From: Tenacibaculum jejuense
GTDB lineage: Bacteria; Bacteroidota; Bacteroidia; Flavobacteriales; Flavobacteriaceae
Reading direction: 5' to 3'
DNA length: 64,000 nucleotides
Assembly (NCBI RefSeq): GCF_900198195.1
Contig: NZ_LT899436.1
Location: forward strand, 4,306,001-4,370,000
The notes below the pieces were generated by a model, which was not told where the DNA came from, did not search any database, and saw nothing but the letters and a program-made list of their open reading frames with translations. The first letter of the stretch is position 1. Each line of letters starts with the position of its first letter. A program made the position numbers and the translations under genes. Of this stretch, positions 9,485-17,482 are shown piece by piece.

Positions 9485-9566
9485 GTCATTCCGAATTTAT
9501 TTCGGAATCACATAATATTAAGAAACAAAGATTTATGATGAGAACCTGAAACAAGTTCAGGTTGAC
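9485..9566. repeat. REP-like double-hairpin intergenic element
   Basis: Two hairpins side by side: ATTCCGAA/TTCGGAAT (9488-9495, 9501-9508) and AACCTGAA/TTCAGGTT (9543-9550, 9556-9563), enclosed by GTCA (9485-9488) and TGAC (9563-9566). The ends are thus inverted to each other, as in extragenic palindromes moved by REP-associated transposases. I recall similar GTCATTCCG and CTGAAACAAGTTCAGG elements scattered in flavobacterial genomes; copy number here cannot be judged because only one copy is in the window. Confidence 0.55.
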
Positions 9567-9607
9567 GTTTATTTATTATTGCACATTATGGATAAGTATA
9601 TTCTTTT

Positions 9608-10444
9608 TTACCCTAAACCAACATCTAAAGACATCATTACGATAAATCCACCTATAAAACCTAGTGTAGCTATATCTGTGTATTTATCTCTTTGTGTTTC
9701 TGGAATAACTTCTTCTACCACAACGAAAATCATCGCTCCTGCTGCAAAAGCTAAAGCATAAGGTAAAATTGGTGTAAAGAAAGAAACTGCTAATGCTCCT
9801 AATACAGCTGCAAAAGGTTCTACTATGGCAGATAACTGTCCGTACCAAAAACTTTTTCTACGACTTACACCTTGTCTTCTTAAAGGCATTGCTACTGCAA
9901 ATCCTTCTGGAAAATTTTGAATACCAATACCAATTGCTAAAGAAATAGCAGCAATAATCATTTCCGTTTGCTCTACTCCTACTAATGTAGATGCAGCTCC
10001 AAATAAAACTCCCACTGCTAAACCTTCAGGTATGTTATGTAATGTAATTGCTAAAACTAATAATGTTGTTTTATGCCAATTCGTTTTTACACCTTCCGCT
10101 TCATCTTCTTTAAAATTGATATGTAAGTGTGGTAGCCATTTATCCATTCCGAATAAAGCTAATGCTCCTAATGCGAAACCAATTGCTGAAGGAATAACTT
10201 TTACAAAACCTTCACCCGGACTGTTATCAATAGCTGGTGATAATAAACTCCAAAAACTTGCAGCTACCATCACCCCACCTGTAAAACCTAACATTCCATC
10301 TAAAACTGCCCTATTCAACTTCTTAAAAAAGAAAACTAACGCAGCACCTAATGCTGTTAATCCCCAAGTAAACAACGAAGCATATAATGCTCCTTGAATT
10401 GGATGTTCCTTGGCGAAATTAACTAGTTGATCAAAAAAACTCAT
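9608..10444 (-). CDS. ZIP-family divalent metal transporter
   Basis: 278 residues, about eight membrane segments. The paired ZIP motifs are visible: TLHNIPEGLAVGVLFGA and IGIQNFPEGFAVAMPLRR, with His, Glu and Asn residues that bind metal in the GufA/ZupT branch. A cytoplasmic loop around residues 95-120 (WLPHLHINFKEDEAEG) is His- and acid-rich. The start ATG overlaps the stop of the DtxR/MntR-type repressor gene by 4 bases (ATGA), so translation is coupled and expression is probably metal controlled. Likely imports Mn, Fe or Zn; which one cannot be told. Confidence 0.9.
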   Translation of the reverse strand: MSFFDQLVNFAKEHPIQGALYASLFTWGLTALGAALVFFFKKLNRAVLDGMLGFTGGVMVAASFWSLLSPAIDNSPGEGFVKVIPSAIGFALGALALFGMDKWLPHLHINFKEDEAEGVKTNWHKTTLLVLAITLHNIPEGLAVGVLFGAASTLVGVEQTEMIIAAISLAIGIGIQNFPEGFAVAMPLRRQGVSRRKSFWYGQLSAIVEPFAAVLGALAVSFFTPILPYALAFAAGAMIFVVVEEVIPETQRDKYTDIATLGFIGGFIVMMSLDVGLG

Positions 10445-11097
10445 CTTTTTTGTATGTATAAATTACTTGCTATTTTATTTGAGATGGTAAGAACCTTCTC
10501 ATTTACTTTTATTACTAGAGAACCATCAAAAGGTTCAATTTCTACTATTTTAATACGATTTCCTAAACCTATTCCTTGCTTATCTAGAAATTTTAAAAAC
10601 TCAGATGAAGTGTCGTCAACACCAACACAAACACCTTCTTCATCTACTGTTAACAACGATAATAGTTTTTTTTCTATTTGGTGAATATTTCCATCTGCAT
10701 CTGGAATGGGATCTCCATGCGGATCTTGCTTTGGATGCCCAAGAAATGCATCTAATTCAGAAATAAGCTTTGGAGACTTTATATGTTCTAACTGTTCTGC
10801 AACTTCATGAACTTCATCCCAAGAAAAATTGAGCTTCTCTACTAGAAAAACTTCCCACAATCTATGCTTCCTAATAATGCTTGCTGCTACTTTCTTTCCC
10901 AAATCAGTTAAAGTAACACCTTGATATTTTTTATATACCACAACTTCTTTTTCAGATAATTTCTTAACCATATCTGTAACAGAAGAAGCTTTAGTACTTA
11001 ACTGTTTGGCTATAGCATTTGTACTTATACCTCCATCAAAATCTATACTTAGATGATAAATTGTTTTAATATAATTTTCTTCAGATTGTGAAAACAT
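10441..11097 (-). CDS. DtxR/MntR-family metal-dependent transcriptional repressor
   Basis: 218 residues from ATG at 11097 (MFSQSEENYIKTIYHL), the usual N-terminus of this family; an ATG at 11121 and a TTG at 11148 also lie in frame but add poorly conserved residues. Winged helix: GISTNAIAKQLSTKASSVTD then LTDLGKKVAASIIRKHRLWE. Metal-binding and dimerisation region: EVHEVAEQLEHIKSPKLISE and GHPKQDPHGDPIP. A C-terminal FeoA/SH3-like domain follows (GLGNRIKIVEIEPFDGSLVI). It is cotranscribed with a ZIP transporter and divergent from a TonB receptor; a perfect palindrome sits between, so it probably represses both sides when Mn or Fe is plentiful. Confidence 0.9.
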   Translation of the reverse strand: MFSQSEENYIKTIYHLSIDFDGGISTNAIAKQLSTKASSVTDMVKKLSEKEVVVYKKYQGVTLTDLGKKVAASIIRKHRLWEVFLVEKLNFSWDEVHEVAEQLEHIKSPKLISELDAFLGHPKQDPHGDPIPDADGNIHQIEKKLLSLLTVDEEGVCVGVDDTSSEFLKFLDKQGIGLGNRIKIVEIEPFDGSLVIKVNEKVLTISNKIASNLYIQKR

Positions 11098-11146
11098 AAC
11101 TGATTTTTCTTGTGCAAACATACAAAAATTTACATTAGTGAAATTC

Positions 11147-11170
11147 AATTTTTAGATAAGTCTAAAAATT
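11147..11170. promoter_or_regulatory. Probable operator of the DtxR/MntR-type repressor
   Basis: Perfect 10-base inverted repeat AATTTTTAGA (11147-11156) TAAG TCTAAAAATT (11161-11170) in the divergent intergenic region. It lies immediately upstream of the TonB-receptor promoter -7 element at 11175. The core TTTAGATAAGTCTAAA has the size and the TAGnnTAAGnCTA-like look of DtxR-family boxes. Assignment to this repressor rests on position and shape. Confidence 0.65.
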
Positions 11171-11174
11171 AGTT

Positions 11175-11182
11175 TATATTTG
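11175..11182 (+). promoter_or_regulatory. -7 element of the TonB-receptor promoter
   Basis: TATATTTG matches TAnnTTTG, 28 bases before the ATG at 11210. The palindrome just upstream would cover the spacer and block RNA polymerase. No clear -33 TTG is seen. Confidence 0.6.
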
Positions 11183-11209
11183 TACTGAAATAAATTTTAG
11201 AAAAACAAA

Positions 11210-13561
11210 ATGAAACCCATTTATTCAATCATATTCTTATTGTTTGGAATTACAATTCAAGCACAAACTGCTACAGTAAGTGGTACCATAACATCGGAAG
11301 AAGAACCTATACCATTTGCCACTGTTTTAATTAAGAATAGTAACTTAAACACCACAACAGATAAATATGGAAACTACAGCTTTGAAACACCAACAGGAAC
11401 AATCATTTTAGTTGTAAGTTCACAAGGGTTTCGTAGTGTAGAAAGGGAAATTACGATAACAAAAGGGGAGAGCAAGAAAGTAAACTTTAAACTAATAGAA
11501 GATGTATTAGGACTAGATGAAGTGGTTGTAAGCGCAACCAGAAATCGTGTTGAACGAAAAAATACTCCTGTTATAGTTTCTTCTATAAAACCACGCTTAT
11601 TAAACGCTACTCAATCTCTTACTGTAGCAGACGGATTAAATTATGCACCTGGTGTAAGAGTGGAAACCAATTGTCAAAACTGTGGATTTACACAAGTTAG
11701 ACTTAACGGTTTAGATGGCGGATATACACAGATACTTTTAAATAGTCGTCCTGTTTTCAGCTCATTATTAGGCGTATATGGTTTAGAGCAAATTCCTACA
11801 AATATTATAGATCGCGTTGAAGTGGTTCGTAGTGGTGGTTCTGCATTATTTGGTTCTAATGCTATTGCAGGTACAATAAATATCATCACGAAAGACCCTG
11901 TTTTAAACACATGGGAAGTTGGTAGCAATCTAGCTATTATTGACGGAGATGCTTGGGACAAAAATGTTACTTTCAACACTTCTAATGTTGCAGATGATTT
12001 GAACAGTGGTGTTACTTTATATGGAACTTATCGTAACAGAGAATCTTATGATGCAAATAATGACGGTTTTACTGAAATTGTAGAATTACGCAATACAACT
12101 GTAGGAGCAAAAGCTTTTATAAAACCTAATGATCGTAGTAGAATTTCAGTAAATCTAAACGCTATACGTGAATACAGACGTGGTGGTGATCGCTTAGAAT
12201 TAGCTCCTCAATTTACAGATATTACAGAAGAACTTGATCACGATACTTTTATCGGTGGAGCAGACTATGAAATAAGTAGCAAAGATAACACGAACAAGTT
12301 TCAATTATACACATCCGCTTCATATACTAATAGAGATAGTTATTATGGTGGTTTAGGTGGTGCTCGTACAAGACAAGATAGTATCACAGCTAATAATGCG
12401 TTTGGAACTACTAAAGATTTAGCTTGGATTAATGGTGCTCAGTTCACGAAATACCTGAAAAATAATGATGTGTTTACAGCTGGTGCTGAGTATAACATTA
12501 GTAATACAGAAGATATAATTCCTGGTTATAATAGATTGATTGATCAAAGTGTAAATTCATTAGGTGTTTATGCACAATACGAATGGAAACCTTCTGAAAA
12601 GTTTACGGCTTTATTTGGCACTCGATTAGATCATATAGCTGTTGATGGTAAATATACTATCGGTGGAATATCTAGGGAAGCTGATATTAATCAAACAGCA
12701 ATCTCTCCTAGGTTGACACTATCTTACCAACTTTCTAAAGAAATAAAACTGCGAGGCGGATATGCACGTGGCTTTAGAGCACCTCAAGCATTTAATGAAG
12801 ATTTACATATTTCTAGTGTAGGAGGCGAACAACAGTTTGTTATTTTATCAGATGATTTAAATGCTGAATTTTCCAATGCATTTACATGGTCTTTTAATTA
12901 TTCAAAAACGATTAATTTACTACAAGTCGATTTACTCTTAGAAACATTTTTTACTGGTTTACAAGATCCTTTTACTTTAGTAAGTACAGGTGCTACTTTA
13001 GCAAACGGCTCTATACTTGAAGAAGTTCGTAATGGTTCTGATGCTAGTGTGTTTGGTTCTAATTTTGAGTTAGGAATTTCGCCAAATTCTAAATGGCGTT
13101 TTCAATTGGGTGGAACTTTACAACGTACTGAGTATGATGAACCACAAATACTTTTTGAAAGCGATGGAACTCCTGGAGAAAACGATATTATTATCGAAGA
13201 ATTTGTTAGAGTTCCTAATTTTTATGGGTATCTTAATGCTACTTGGCTACCTAGTAAAAAATTCAATATAGACCTTACAGGTACATATACTGGCAAAATG
13301 ATAGTACCGTTAGTTATAAGTGACACAGGTTTTTTAGCTTTAAACGAAGTGGATCCTTTTTTTGATTTAAACTTAAAACTTGAAAAACACATAGATTTTA
13401 ACGACAACTTTATGATTACCTTATCGGGTGGAATTAATAATCTATTTAATAGTTATCAAGATGATTTTGATACAGGTGCGGGTCGTGATTCAGACTATGT
13501 TTATGGTCCTAATCTACCAAGAACATTTTTTGTAGGTATAAAATTTGGGAAATTTCATTAA
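11210..13561 (+). CDS. TonB-dependent receptor (probable metal or metallophore uptake)
   Basis: 783 residues. Signal peptide (MKPIYSIIFLLFGITIQAQ), then a carboxypeptidase-like regulatory domain (residues about 20-95), a TonB-box region (LDEVVVSATRNR near 105), a plug domain (about 115-225; DRVEVVRSGGSALFGSNAIA) and a 22-strand barrel ending in phenylalanine-rich strands (LPRTFFVGIKFGKFH). The plug contains a Cys pair in VETNCQNCGFTQVRLNGL, seen in a group of Bacteroidota receptors that includes metal and heme transporters. The promoter carries a DtxR/MntR-type palindrome and the divergent operon encodes a ZIP importer, so a substrate holding Mn or Fe is inferred. Confidence 0.9.
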   Translation: MKPIYSIIFLLFGITIQAQTATVSGTITSEEEPIPFATVLIKNSNLNTTTDKYGNYSFETPTGTIILVVSSQGFRSVEREITITKGESKKVNFKLIEDVLGLDEVVVSATRNRVERKNTPVIVSSIKPRLLNATQSLTVADGLNYAPGVRVETNCQNCGFTQVRLNGLDGGYTQILLNSRPVFSSLLGVYGLEQIPTNIIDRVEVVRSGGSALFGSNAIAGTINIITKDPVLNTWEVGSNLAIIDGDAWDKNVTFNTSNVADDLNSGVTLYGTYRNRESYDANNDGFTEIVELRNTTVGAKAFIKPNDRSRISVNLNAIREYRRGGDRLELAPQFTDITEELDHDTFIGGADYEISSKDNTNKFQLYTSASYTNRDSYYGGLGGARTRQDSITANNAFGTTKDLAWINGAQFTKYLKNNDVFTAGAEYNISNTEDIIPGYNRLIDQSVNSLGVYAQYEWKPSEKFTALFGTRLDHIAVDGKYTIGGISREADINQTAISPRLTLSYQLSKEIKLRGGYARGFRAPQAFNEDLHISSVGGEQQFVILSDDLNAEFSNAFTWSFNYSKTINLLQVDLLLETFFTGLQDPFTLVSTGATLANGSILEEVRNGSDASVFGSNFELGISPNSKWRFQLGGTLQRTEYDEPQILFESDGTPGENDIIIEEFVRVPNFYGYLNATWLPSKKFNIDLTGTYTGKMIVPLVISDTGFLALNEVDPFFDLNLKLEKHIDFNDNFMITLSGGINNLFNSYQDDFDTGAGRDSDYVYGPNLPRTFFVGIKFGKFH

Positions 13562-13579
13562 TATAATATAGCTAAAAGA

Positions 13580-13671
13580 TGTCAGTTCGAGTAACTCGAT
13601 GTGAAATCGGGATGTATCGAGAACTGTTTAAAAGTTAAAATTCTTACTCTTAAAAATCACTCGAATTGACA
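13580..13671. repeat. Palindrome-ended intergenic repeat
   Basis: The ends TGTCAGTTCGAGT (13580-13592) and ACTCGAATTGACA (13659-13671) are inverted to each other over 13 bases with one G-T mismatch; inside are ACTCGAT and ATCGAGA half-sites. It resembles a second family of REP-like elements (GTCAGTTCGAG) that I recall in flavobacterial genomes. It lies between the receptor and the thioredoxin-like gene, so the two are probably still cotranscribed through it. Only one copy is present here. Confidence 0.5.
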
Positions 13672-13721
13672 TAATTTTAATGCAAAAGCGCAACTGGTTA
13701 CAATCTCTATTTTATACAATT

Positions 13722-14198
13722 ATGCATATAAAAAAGGTAACATACATACTATTATTTTACTTCTTATCTCATTCTATAATAGCTCAAAAAGATAGTAGCA
13801 TTAACTGGATTACATTTGAGCAACTAGAAGACTCTCTTTCTGTAAAGCCTAAAAAAGTATTTATTGACTTTTATGCAGACTGGTGTATTTATTGTAAAAA
13901 AATGGAAAAGGTAGCTTTTAAAAACCCTAAAGTTATTTCAAAATTAAACACTAGTTATTATGCTGTTAAAATGAATGCTGAAAGTACCGATACCATTTTC
14001 TTTGGAGGTGATACTTTTATTAATAAACAAATTGGAAAAAAAAGAAATCCTACTCATGATATTCCTTTACTGTTAGCTTCAAGAAACAATAAAGACTTCT
14101 CACTCCCTGCAATAATAATTTTAGATGAGAAGTTTAAAATTTCAGCACGATACTTTGAATATTTAGACAGTAAGAAAATGTTAAAAGCCATAGATTAA
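13722..14198 (+). CDS. Periplasmic thioredoxin-fold protein
   Basis: 158 residues from ATG at 13722, which gives a signal peptide (KKVTYILLFYFLSHSIIAQ); an ATG at 13680 would add 14 residues and begins right against the repeat. The mature protein has the thioredoxin active site YADWCIYCKKME and a cis-Pro segment (SLPAIIILDEKF). It resembles DUF255/thioredoxin-like periplasmic reductants. Downstream of the metal-regulated TonB receptor in the same direction, it could keep the receptor's Cys pair reduced; that link is only a suggestion. Confidence 0.82.
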   Translation: MHIKKVTYILLFYFLSHSIIAQKDSSINWITFEQLEDSLSVKPKKVFIDFYADWCIYCKKMEKVAFKNPKVISKLNTSYYAVKMNAESTDTIFFGGDTFINKQIGKKRNPTHDIPLLLASRNNKDFSLPAIIILDEKFKISARYFEYLDSKKMLKAID

Positions 14199-14572
14199 AA
14201 TAAATAAACCACTAGCTCTTTCAGAACTAAAATAGAAATCAATAATGGAACTCAAAAACATTTTTTGATAGTTACCATTAAGATTAAACAAAAATTCTGA
14301 TCGAGATTAAAATTAGATCTACAGATTATAAAGGCCAAAAACACTCTTTAGAAAAGAAAATTCATTAATGACTTGCTAATTAATACACATAATCAACTAA
14401 TAAACAAATAGCTACTTTATCTAGACTGAAGTAGCTATTTTATTTGGCTTAACTTTTAAAACCCTTTTACTTAACATAAAATAAACATTCTAATAAACTA
14501 AGCATAATTTAAAAGTAACCTTTTGTTTACACAATCAGTTGACTTTTGCAATTGATTTTAGAATACGTAAAA
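14199..14572. other. Intergenic stretch without a recognisable gene
   Basis: No frame with a plausible start or conserved product was seen on either strand. The one clear structure is the terminator hairpin at 14406-14440. The 110 bases before the next start are AT-rich and no exact TAnnTTTG promoter was found. Confidence 0.6.
14406..14446 (+). terminator. Hairpin terminator downstream of the thioredoxin-like gene
   Basis: Perfect 12-base inverted repeat AAATAGCTACTT (14406-14417) / AAGTAGCTATTT (14429-14440) with an 11-base loop, followed by TATTTGG. The U-tract is short, and it lies about 200 bases past the stop, so it may end a longer transcript. Confidence 0.55.
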
Positions 14573-17359
14573 ATGAAAAAAATTTTATTGATTGCTTTAG
14601 TTTGTCTGTGTCAAATGGTCGGTGCACAAGACAAAGGTACAGTTACGGGGACTGTTACTGATAAAGAAATGAATGGTGATAGCTTACCATTTGCTAATGT
14701 ATTTATCAAAGGTACTTCTATCGGTGGTAATACAGATTTAGATGGAAAGTATACCATTTCTGTTCCTGCAGGAAATCACACTTTAGTTTTTAGTTTTGTG
14801 GGGTACCAAACTATAGAAAAGCCAATTACAGTTGTAGCTGGTAAGACTTTAGTTATAAACCAAGAACTTGGTGCTAGTGGTGGTGAACAATTAGAAGAAG
14901 TTCAGATTAATACTACTGTCAATAGAGAGAAAGAAAGTGCTCTTTTATTAGAGCAAAAAAAGGCTGTTGTAATACAACAAAAAATAGGAAATCAAGAACT
15001 TGCTAGAAAAGGTGTTGGAGATGTTGCTACAGCAGTTACAAAAACAACTGGAGTATCAAAAGAGGAAGGTTCTGGTTCTGTATTTGTAAGAGGTCTAGGA
15101 GATCGATACAATGTAACTACTCTTAATGGATTACCTTTACCATCTAACGATCCTTCTAAGAAAAATATCGATTTAAGTATTTTTTCTACTGATATCGTTG
15201 AGTACATTGGAATTGACAAAACTTATGCACTTAATAACTATGGGGACTTTGCAGGTGCTAATGTTGATATTTCTTCAAAAGTTTATAAAGGAAAAGGATT
15301 TGCTGAGATTAGCTTGGGTACAGGACTTAATACAGTAGCGAATAATAAAACTTTTTACGGTTCAGATGGACCTAATAGTTTTGGTTTTTACAAAACTAAT
15401 TATCCTGCATTTCCATTAAACAATTATAATTTTACAACTAGCTGGGACAGACAAGAAGGTAATGCTCCAGTAAATACTTCAATTGCCATTAAAGGTGGAG
15501 ATTCTTTTAATTTATCTGAAAATACTAGATTAAGTTTCTTTGCTGTTGGTTCTTTTAACAATGATTACACGTATCAACAAGGAGTTACAAGAGCAGACGT
15601 AAACGTTTCAGCAGTTGCTCGAAGAGATTTAGTAAGAGAATCTTACACGTATAATACGAATACTACTGCAATGGGTAATTTACGTTTAAAATATAAATCT
15701 CATGAATTTAAGTATAATGGTTTAATGGTTAACAATTCTAGCGATACTCATGACGATTATCAAGGTATTTATGATATTTTTGATAATGCTCCAGAAGGTG
15801 GTGCTGTTATTCAAAGACAAACTTATATTCAAAACACATTGTTTGTTCACCAATTATTAGGAGATCATAAATTTGGTGAAAATATTGAATTCGACTGGGG
15901 AGCTTCATATAACTTTAATAAAAATAACGTTCCAGATAGAAAGCAAAGTACTGTTTTACCAAATAGAAATGACGAGCCAAATGGACCTAAGTCTTTTTTA
16001 TTAATTAGTAATGACTCTGATAATCATAGATTTTTCTCTGATCTAGAAGAAGAAGAAATTGCTGCGAATTCTAGTATCACATACAAATTTGCTAAAGATG
16101 CAGACGATATTAATAGAGCTAAATTAAAATTAGGTTACAGCGGAAGGTTTAAAGATGTAGAGTTTGATGCTACTCAATTTAACTTTGCCATTACTTTAAG
16201 AACCGTAACTCAACCTATTGTTGATGATGTTTATAATTTAGATAGCTATTTCAATCAAGAAAATTTTAATGCCGGCCTATTTGCAATTAGAACATTTAGA
16301 GGAGGACTAAGTAGCACGATAGATGTTCTTTTACCACAAACTTATGGAGGTACACAAAACATTAATGCTGCCTATGCACAACTTGAATATAAGTTTTCAG
16401 ATAAATTCACTGGTATTTTTGGTGTAAGAGGAGAAAAAATCAATCAATCTTTATTCTACAATACCTCTATCTTAACTGGAGAAAGTGAATTAGACGAAAC
16501 TCAAATCTTACCTTCAGCTTCTTTAAAATATACTTTAAATGACAAGAACAATTTAAAGTTTGCAGCTAGTAAAACATATACTTTACCTCAATTTAAAGAA
16601 AGAGCTCCTTTCTTATTCGAAGATATTGTAAACAACTCTTTAGGTAACCCTAACTTATATTCTTCAGACAACTATAATGTTGATTTCAAATGGGAATTTT
16701 ACCCAGAAAAAGAAGAAATTATTTCAGCAGGTTTATTTGGTAAGTATATTGAAAACCCTATTAATGAAGTGCAAATCAATTCTGCTTCTAATGATATTAG
16801 CTATGCCAATACTGGTGATTGGGGTATTGCTTATGGAATTGAATTAGAACTAAGAAAAAATCTTTTCAATTTTGAAACTGAAACAGAAGACAAAACATTA
16901 AACAACAAATTAACTTTTGGATTTAATGGATCGTACATGATGCATAACCAAGAGTTAAATAAAGAAAAAATCATTAGAGAAAACCCTGGAACTAGTGTAG
17001 ATTTTTCTAATGAAGAAGATGGTTTTGCTGGAGCTTCTGACTTCTTATTAAATACAGATTTCACATATTTAAAAGATTTTAGAAATGGTATGAATATCCA
17101 ATCTACTATAGTTTTCAACTATTTTTCAGATAGAATTTTTGCTTTAGGAACTGAAGGTAAAGGGAATTTAGTAGACAAAGGATATGGAACTTTAGATTTA
17201 ATTTTAAAGTCTAACATAAACGAAAATATTAGTGTTGGTCTTTCTGCTAAAAACTTATTAAATCCTAGTATCGAAAGATTTCAAGACAACCAAGATGTTA
17301 CTATTTTATCTTTTAGAAGAGGTGTTAATCTTAATTTCTCTTTATCATATAAATTCTAG
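14573..17359 (+). CDS. TonB-dependent receptor with CarboxypepD_reg-like domain
   Basis: 928 residues from ATG at 14573 (MKKILLIALVCLCQMVGAQ, signal peptide); the in-frame TTG at 14546 lies in front of it and is unlikely. A carboxypeptidase-like regulatory domain spans about 20-110 (LPFANVFIKGTSIGGNTDLD), the plug about 125-240 (GVGDVATAVTKTTGVSKEEG; VFVRGLGDRYNVTTLNGLPL), and a barrel ends in NFSLSYKF. The plug is of the type with a GLGDRYN motif. It is followed after a terminator by a modular surface lipoprotein, an arrangement like SusC-SusD pairs although the lipoprotein is not a SusD homolog. Substrate unknown. Confidence 0.88.
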   Translation: MKKILLIALVCLCQMVGAQDKGTVTGTVTDKEMNGDSLPFANVFIKGTSIGGNTDLDGKYTISVPAGNHTLVFSFVGYQTIEKPITVVAGKTLVINQELGASGGEQLEEVQINTTVNREKESALLLEQKKAVVIQQKIGNQELARKGVGDVATAVTKTTGVSKEEGSGSVFVRGLGDRYNVTTLNGLPLPSNDPSKKNIDLSIFSTDIVEYIGIDKTYALNNYGDFAGANVDISSKVYKGKGFAEISLGTGLNTVANNKTFYGSDGPNSFGFYKTNYPAFPLNNYNFTTSWDRQEGNAPVNTSIAIKGGDSFNLSENTRLSFFAVGSFNNDYTYQQGVTRADVNVSAVARRDLVRESYTYNTNTTAMGNLRLKYKSHEFKYNGLMVNNSSDTHDDYQGIYDIFDNAPEGGAVIQRQTYIQNTLFVHQLLGDHKFGENIEFDWGASYNFNKNNVPDRKQSTVLPNRNDEPNGPKSFLLISNDSDNHRFFSDLEEEEIAANSSITYKFAKDADDINRAKLKLGYSGRFKDVEFDATQFNFAITLRTVTQPIVDDVYNLDSYFNQENFNAGLFAIRTFRGGLSSTIDVLLPQTYGGTQNINAAYAQLEYKFSDKFTGIFGVRGEKINQSLFYNTSILTGESELDETQILPSASLKYTLNDKNNLKFAASKTYTLPQFKERAPFLFEDIVNNSLGNPNLYSSDNYNVDFKWEFYPEKEEIISAGLFGKYIENPINEVQINSASNDISYANTGDWGIAYGIELELRKNLFNFETETEDKTLNNKLTFGFNGSYMMHNQELNKEKIIRENPGTSVDFSNEEDGFAGASDFLLNTDFTYLKDFRNGMNIQSTIVFNYFSDRIFALGTEGKGNLVDKGYGTLDLILKSNINENISVGLSAKNLLNPSIERFQDNQDVTILSFRRGVNLNFSLSYKF

Positions 17360-17389
17360 ATACACGTAACATTTTATTTACAATCCAAT

Positions 17390-17440
17390 AACCCAAGATT
17401 AATTTTCATAAAACATTGAATTAATCTTGGGTTGTTTCTT
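17390..17440 (+). terminator. Strong hairpin between receptor and lipoprotein genes
   Basis: Perfect 15-base inverted repeat (17390-17404 and 17419-17433, arm AACCCAAGATTAATT) with a 14-base loop, followed by GTTTCTTTTG. It lies 50 bases before the lipoprotein start, so the lipoprotein either has its own promoter or is made by read-through. Confidence 0.75.
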
Positions 17441-17482
17441 TTGTAGCATTGAAAATATATAAGAACACAAATTTTTATTAAA

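Noticed and set aside
10032..10397. Plus-strand frame of 121 codons inside the ZIP transporter
   Set aside because: No start signal and no conserved features; the opposite strand encodes an intact ZIP protein with both HNxPEG and QNxPEG motifs.
14199..14572. Small gene or riboswitch upstream of the second TonB receptor
   Set aside because: No coding frame or recognisable cobalamin, TPP or other aptamer pattern; only one terminator-like hairpin.
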